Assembly: GCA_050291365.1 (NCBI GenBank)
Contig: JBNKJS010000025.1
Coordinates: forward strand, 1-64,000
DNA: 64,000 bases
Source of the DNA: JAAGZL01 sp050291365
GTDB taxonomy: Bacteria > Pseudomonadota > Gammaproteobacteria > Chromatiales > Chromatiaceae
Direction: 5' to 3'
Shown piece after piece: positions 59,654 through 64,000 of this stretch (the first letter of the stretch is position 1; each line of letters opens with the position of its first letter). Under the pieces are notes generated by a model. The model did not search any database, was not told where the DNA came from, and worked only from the letters and a program-made list of their open reading frames with translations. Made by a program: the position numbers and the translations under genes.

Positions 59654-62116
59654 TTACTTGTTTCGTTTTTTAACACTCTTCCACGCAACATCAGCAGTTG
59701 GAATGATACCTTTCTTTCTTAGCCCCCAGGCTGAGGAAATAAGCCCAAGTCCACTATTCTCGTGCAGGCTCTCAGACCAAGACTGAATATTTTTAGGGCG
59801 ATCCCAGGTTGTCCCAACAAAATCATACCCATTCTCACTGTAGAAGCGCGGGCTATTCTTCATCACACCCATTGAATCTCTATTCCTGTACCACCAGGAT
59901 GCCATTATAACACTCCTGGGTATGTGTATTTTACTACCAGTAACATTATATTGATCTTGCGGCAGTGGCGTACCATGCAAAGCCAAATAGGTTGATCCTT
60001 TAACGCCTCCATACGGCATATAAAACCCTTCCCCTCTTTTCCCACCTCCATTATGCCAATAATTCACCACATCATCCCACATCAACAGACGCACGCCAGG
60101 ATTGTTGATGCCTTCAAATGAGGTTTGAGGAAGCACCTCTATTTCTCCTTTCTTAGTTATTAGATTATTAAGATTATTAACAAAAGTCGCCAAAAGTTCG
60201 GCATTTGACATACCACGCTTCAGGTCACGACTATCCCTGTTAAATCCGCCTTGGTGCTCAGAAAGATGGATATTTATATATCTAACATTCAAAGAGATAA
60301 GCTGCTTAAACCTATCATAATAGTAGCTATATGTTCCCGGGCTTGACGTACTCAATCTCGAGTTTCGATGCATTGGATTTAGAACTAAACTGTCATAACT
60401 AATTCTAATCTTATCACCCGGCACAAGCTTAGAGCCTGGCAAGATTTTAACGCGTGTAGGTTTAAGATCTGCAAATGATTTACGAGGCTTAATATATAGC
60501 GGCCCAGGGATCACTTTGTAATCAACTCCTTGAACATATTTAATACTTCCGTCGTCATTTGTTACATCAAAGCTGTTTTCAGGAGTATGCAAAACATTCA
60601 CCATAGCTCCGTTCATGCGAATCAACTCAACATCATCAACATAAATATCGCCTTTGGATCCGCCGTGGCGATATGGTGAGAACCGAAAAGTAATCTTACT
60701 TGTGTTCTTATGAGTAAAAACAGGCTCCCAGTTAGGGACATATCTACCACTTGCAAAGAAATCAAATCCGAAATTATTGCTCATTTCATCTATCGACCGC
60801 CCACTATCATTGTAATGCACAACATTCAACTTCCCAGTAAGACGAGCAGAACCATTACCACGGGACCAAAAATTCAACTCATAATATTCTCCTGGTAAAA
60901 AGCCACCACTAACAGTGGTTTCCAGTGCAAGCTTACTATAGTTATGAGGTTTATTTATCGTAAGTACAGCTGCGCCAACACCAGACTTACCAACCATAAA
61001 TGATCTATTACTAACTGTGGATTTTACTTGCCCCCATGCATTTCTACTGTTTTCTGAATTAAAGACCCACGAACCAGTGCTATCGCCTTCAGCAAAATCT
61101 CTTTCGAAAGAACCATTTTTTACAAGGGACACTATTGGTTTTACTGGCTGTGCGAATCCATCTGGAGCAATGACGAATGGTTCATTTTTCACCCAGAACC
61201 CCTGTATATTCTTAGCAAACTCCTTTTTTAGATTCTTTACTGCTTTACCCCACAGCAACGAGCTGACAGTTGGTATTGGCTCTATAAATCTCCTTCGACA
61301 CTCCTTAAATATCTGGTCCAAATACTTCATATTCTCTTGATCAAGTCGATCAAATACCTTCCCATCAAGAATTATGGTATTGATCTTATATCTGGAGTAA
61401 TTAGCTATCTCATCGATTATGTTCTGCACTGCCGCATCATCCAGACGAGGGCCAATCCGTCTTCCATTCCCTCCCTTAAAACTACGAAAATTGACATAAT
61501 AGCCACGCCATTTTGAATCAGGGTAATCCAGTATTTTCACCGCAGGCATCGACCCATCTTTCTCAATAAGCTGTATCAAAGTTTGAACGCCATATAACAG
61601 GCCCGCATCCCCCCGTGCAGCGACAATGACTATTGACGCATCCCTGTCTTGCTTTACATCAATAATGTACGACTCTCCATATCTCGAGTCACCCTCGTCA
61701 AATGGAAGCTCGCTAACATCAATGCCATATTTCTTACATAGCTCATTAAAGCTATGATCTTTTTCTGGATTACCGATAACCAGCCAATTGCTATTGGTTC
61801 TTTTGCGAAAACCATCAAGAAAATCCAGGCGAATGCCTTTCTTTTTCAATCCAAGGATTAACTCCTGAGATATAATTGAAGAGTCTAAAGGAACACTAGT
61901 ATCATTATCACTCCATGGCTCATGGTTCTTTAGAACTACACTCCAGGTTGCGGAAGGCAGAACATTTGGTGCTCCCGTTTTTATTATTTGCTGTACTTCT
62001 GGAACGAGGGCATATTCCGAAGTGTTACCAGAGGAAAAGGAGCAGTTGACTGTTCCCAATACTATAAACACTGAAATAAGGAGTGTGCTTATTCGAGATT
62101 TGCTCATCATTAACAT
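59654..62116 (-). CDS. Large secreted GH20-like protein with inserted beta-sandwich
   Basis: A protein of about 820 residues with a signal peptide (ISTLLISVFIVLGTVNC). In order: a GH20b-like domain (about 37-190, YALVPEVQQIIKTG and GESYIIDVKQDRDASIVIVAARGDAGLLYGVQTLIQLI); the first half of a TIM-barrel-like domain (about 200-325, DYPDSKWRGYYVNFRSFKGGNGRR); an inserted carbohydrate-binding beta-sandwich (about 335-505, VKNGSFERD ... YVDDVELI); then the second half (about 595-800, RYINIHLSEHQGG, LLMWDDVVNYWH, MASWWYRNRD). No HxGGDE motif of active GH20 enzymes is found; Glu623 in SEHQGG is a candidate. It lies in the polysaccharide cluster and may trim or modify the polymer. Start at ATG 62116 with AGGGG nine bases upstream. 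Confidence 0.75.
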   Translation of the reverse strand: MLMMSKSRISTLLISVFIVLGTVNCSFSSGNTSEYALVPEVQQIIKTGAPNVLPSATWSVVLKNHEPWSDNDTSVPLDSSIISQELILGLKKKGIRLDFLDGFRKRTNSNWLVIGNPEKDHSFNELCKKYGIDVSELPFDEGDSRYGESYIIDVKQDRDASIVIVAARGDAGLLYGVQTLIQLIEKDGSMPAVKILDYPDSKWRGYYVNFRSFKGGNGRRIGPRLDDAAVQNIIDEIANYSRYKINTIILDGKVFDRLDQENMKYLDQIFKECRRRFIEPIPTVSSLLWGKAVKNLKKEFAKNIQGFWVKNEPFVIAPDGFAQPVKPIVSLVKNGSFERDFAEGDSTGSWVFNSENSRNAWGQVKSTVSNRSFMVGKSGVGAAVLTINKPHNYSKLALETTVSGGFLPGEYYELNFWSRGNGSARLTGKLNVVHYNDSGRSIDEMSNNFGFDFFASGRYVPNWEPVFTHKNTSKITFRFSPYRHGGSKGDIYVDDVELIRMNGAMVNVLHTPENSFDVTNDDGSIKYVQGVDYKVIPGPLYIKPRKSFADLKPTRVKILPGSKLVPGDKIRISYDSLVLNPMHRNSRLSTSSPGTYSYYYDRFKQLISLNVRYINIHLSEHQGGFNRDSRDLKRGMSNAELLATFVNNLNNLITKKGEIEVLPQTSFEGINNPGVRLLMWDDVVNYWHNGGGKRGEGFYMPYGGVKGSTYLALHGTPLPQDQYNVTGSKIHIPRSVIMASWWYRNRDSMGVMKNSPRFYSENGYDFVGTTWDRPKNIQSWSESLHENSGLGLISSAWGLRKKGIIPTADVAWKSVKKRNK

Positions 62117-62211
62117 AGACACCAACCCCTAGAATTTACAACACAACCGCATCTAAACCACCAAATTGATCGCAACACACATTAATATAATAATTTCAAA
62201 TGATAACCACT

Positions 62212-63072
62212 TTAACAATACCCAACTAGCTTCATGTGCTTTTTTGTAATTTTACTTATCAAGCTAGCTGTGACAGGAGAAATCCGCTCTTTCCATTTAT
62301 ATAGTGACTTTTCGCTTATCCCTTTGTGAGCACCACCGTAAGAAGAGTCAACCACCATAATATCGAGCATTTCCTCATGGAAAGGGATACCCAGAAACTG
62401 GCACATCTCTTTTAATTTGGTTTCTGGCCGCTGAACAATATCCTCATATTTGCTCAGAAAATAGTTTGGTAAGCTTTTGTGTTTTTCATAAACATTAACC
62501 GACCACATAAACTGAATGATCACATGTGACAGCATTGGCAGATACAGCGCCATTTGTTTAGATTTTGAAAGTAAGTCATCTTCCCTGGCATATTTATATA
62601 TCTGGGAAGAAAAGAATGCTCGCGGGTCCCGCATTATATGGATAATTTTACAATCTGGGAACCACTTAAGCAGTGTTGGAACATAAGAGAGATGCAGTGG
62701 ATATTTAGCCCCTGGTACACCCTTATTTTCGTGCGCACAGCTTTCAAGCATAACCGCCTCAAAAACACCTTTTATAGATCGCTCAGACTCTAGGATTCGT
62801 TTTTTTAAGCTCTCCTTGCCAACTGATATACTCTCCCAATAATAGCCATACAGTTTTTTCGAAAAGATCAGATCAACTAACTTGTCTATGTTTTGATCTT
62901 GGGTAATATCACCAACCTCAGACTTCACACTACGGGTAAAATCAGGATGCAGCCACCACGGGTTTATAATGTGGGGCTCTTCAATCATACAAATATCTGT
63001 GTGCTGATTAAATAGACTCAGATAAATCCTTGAGCCTGATCTCGCTGCGCCAATTATGAATACTGGTTCCAT
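62212..63072 (-). CDS. Sulfotransferase family protein
   Basis: A 286-residue cytoplasmic enzyme predicted to transfer sulfate from PAPS. It has the 5'-phosphosulfate loop near the N-terminus (PVFIIGAARSGSRIYLSLFNQH) and the 3'-phosphate motif (CKIIHIMRDPRAFFSSQIYKYAR), followed by LSKYEDIVQRPETKLKEMCQFLGIPF. Both PAPS-binding parts are intact. Position between a glycosyltransferase and the GH20-like gene points to sulfation of the polysaccharide, although lipid or small-molecule acceptors cannot be excluded. Confidence 0.88.
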   Translation of the reverse strand: MEPVFIIGAARSGSRIYLSLFNQHTDICMIEEPHIINPWWLHPDFTRSVKSEVGDITQDQNIDKLVDLIFSKKLYGYYWESISVGKESLKKRILESERSIKGVFEAVMLESCAHENKGVPGAKYPLHLSYVPTLLKWFPDCKIIHIMRDPRAFFSSQIYKYAREDDLLSKSKQMALYLPMLSHVIIQFMWSVNVYEKHKSLPNYFLSKYEDIVQRPETKLKEMCQFLGIPFHEEMLDIMVVDSSYGGAHKGISEKSLYKWKERISPVTASLISKITKKHMKLVGYC

Positions 63073-63103
63073 ATTAATGCTCTACTGTTATGCAACAAAT
63101 ATA

Positions 63104-64000
63104 CTAAACTTCATGAAGTACGCTCTCAAATAGATCTGAAATTCTAATTGCGTACAATCTCAAATCATGATCTTTTTTTACGACATCCCGTGCTACTAGT
63201 CCCATTGACTTGGCAGAGTCACTACTATTCATAAGCAATTCTATCTTCTCCGCGAAAAAACCGACATCCCCTGGCTCACCAAGAAATCCACTTTCGCCAT
63301 CCTTGATAAGTTCAGGAATCCCTCCCACTCTCGTAGAGATAACAGGCAATCCATAAGACATGGCCTCCAGAATAGACATGGGCATGCCTTCACCATAAGA
63401 AGGAAGTACAAAACAGTCTACTTGCTCGAAAAGATCATGCCGCTGTTGCGGCCCAACCCAACCTAGATATTTAACGCAGTCATGAAGATTTAGGTCAGTT
63501 ATTTGCTCTTCTAACTTCCCAACATCACCATTCCCTCCAATATATAAGCTCAGCGAATAACCCTTGTCTTTGAGTTGCCTTATTGCCTTAACTAAGTCAT
63601 AAATCCCTTTCCTTTCACCTATCGCACCTAAAAACAGCAAGGAAAAACCATCGCCTTCCACTCTATCTGGTATAGATTCAGGTATATGTATCGCATTGGG
63701 TATTACCACAGTCCTGGATTCATTATTGATCTTGTGTAGCGCTTTCTCCCAGCTGCGAGACAAACAGATAGTTCGTTGCGGCCATTCAAGAAACCTAGCA
63801 ATACGCTTTTGCCATGACTCGCTTGCTTGATAATACTGATCAACAAAAGAGGCACCATGAAAATGTAACACCACCCTCTTCCCAAACAGATTACAGAGCC
63901 ACATGTAATAGTACTTACGCTTAACACTTACTATGTCGCCGCAATGAATATAAACCAAGTCAACACGACTAAAACATAGATAGTAGGCAGTTTTTATAAT
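63104..64000 (-). CDS. Glycosyltransferase family 4 (partial at window end)
   Basis: GT-B fold transferase; 284 residues are read from the internal TTG, but the frame stays open to base 64000 (IIKTAYYLCFSRVDLVYIHCGD), so the true start is outside. Motifs: RVVLHFHGASF, LFLGAIGERKGIYDLVKAIRQL, HDLFEQVDCFVLPSYGEGMPMSILEAMSYGLPVISTRVGGIPELI, with the E-x7-E motif. It adds a sugar, of unknown type, to the growing unit. The next gene, the sulfotransferase, starts 31 bases later. Confidence 0.95.
   Translation of the reverse strand: MIKTAYYLCFSRVDLVYIHCGDIVSVKRKYYYMWLCNLFGKRVVLHFHGASFVDQYYQASESWQKRIARFLEWPQRTICLSRSWEKALHKINNESRTVVIPNAIHIPESIPDRVEGDGFSLLFLGAIGERKGIYDLVKAIRQLKDKGYSLSLYIGGNGDVGKLEEQITDLNLHDCVKYLGWVGPQQRHDLFEQVDCFVLPSYGEGMPMSILEAMSYGLPVISTRVGGIPELIKDGESGFLGEPGDVGFFAEKIELLMNSSDSAKSMGLVARDVVKKDHDLRLYAIRISDLFESVLHEV

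Overview
The window reads as a chromosomal segment of a motile, polysaccharide-producing gammaproteobacterium of moderate G+C. The gene orders ypjD|ffh-rpsP-rimM-trmD-rplS and flgN-flgM-flgA|cheV-cheR-flgB...L are typical of polar-flagellated Gammaproteobacteria. The repeated VPLPA/PEP-CTERM proteins, a PrsT-like TPR lipoprotein and an exopolysaccharide cluster would suit the Chromatiales / sulfur-oxidiser side of the class, but the sequence does not fix the genus.

Layout. 1-5.3 kb: tandem repeats, exonuclease I (sbcB), then the ffh-rpsP-rimM-trmD-rplS translation and secretion block, with ypjD divergent. 6.4-26 kb: a large flagellar/chemotaxis block. It holds fliC-flaG-fliD-fliS-fliT and flgBCDEFGHIJKL on the minus strand, cheV-cheR between flgB and flgA, and flgA, flgM and flgN on the plus strand. 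Sigma54-type promoters precede flgB and flgA, and sigma28-type promoters precede cheV and flgM, so the usual tiered flagellar hierarchy is visible in the DNA. 26-30.6 kb: two tRNA genes (Ala-CGC, Arg-CCT), followed by an accessory stretch with three VPLPA-CTERM secreted proteins, an IS91-type transposase remnant, a degenerate tRNA-Arg copy, an SNase-fold protein lacking its catalytic residues and a lysine-rich DUF2934 protein. 30.7-39 kb: metabolic and translation genes (class I fumarase, a divergent pyruvate kinase, RF3, PurT) plus a calcium-binding repeat protein. 39-43 kb: a second accessory patch with a PEP-CTERM zinc metalloprotease, a Y1/HUH transposase-like protein, and two more VPLPA-CTERM proteins, one with a C-type-lectin fold. 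43-50.5 kb: rimI, family 4 uracil-DNA glycosylase, leuA, pssA, ilvC and ilvIH, i.e. most of branched-chain amino acid entry. 51-64 kb: a repeat-rich spacer, the PrsT-like TPR lipoprotein, then a polysaccharide cluster (gmd, fcl, WecG/TagA-type transferase, flippase, a large secreted GH20-like protein, a sulfotransferase, and a GT4 glycosyltransferase that runs off the window).

How it fits together: the PEP-CTERM proteins, the PrsT-like lipoprotein and the polysaccharide genes are parts of one known theme, exosortase-linked protein sorting that accompanies exopolysaccharide production. No exosortase is present in the window. GDP-fucose genes plus a sulfotransferase predict a fucosylated, possibly sulfated surface polymer.

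The spacers carry several repeat families: a TGTAGGAGCCC palindrome, a CGTCATTCCGG element with terminal inverted repeats, a CCCTCTCCCC element with a 47-bp insert found twice, and short tandem arrays. Some of them supply the stop codons of neighbouring genes.
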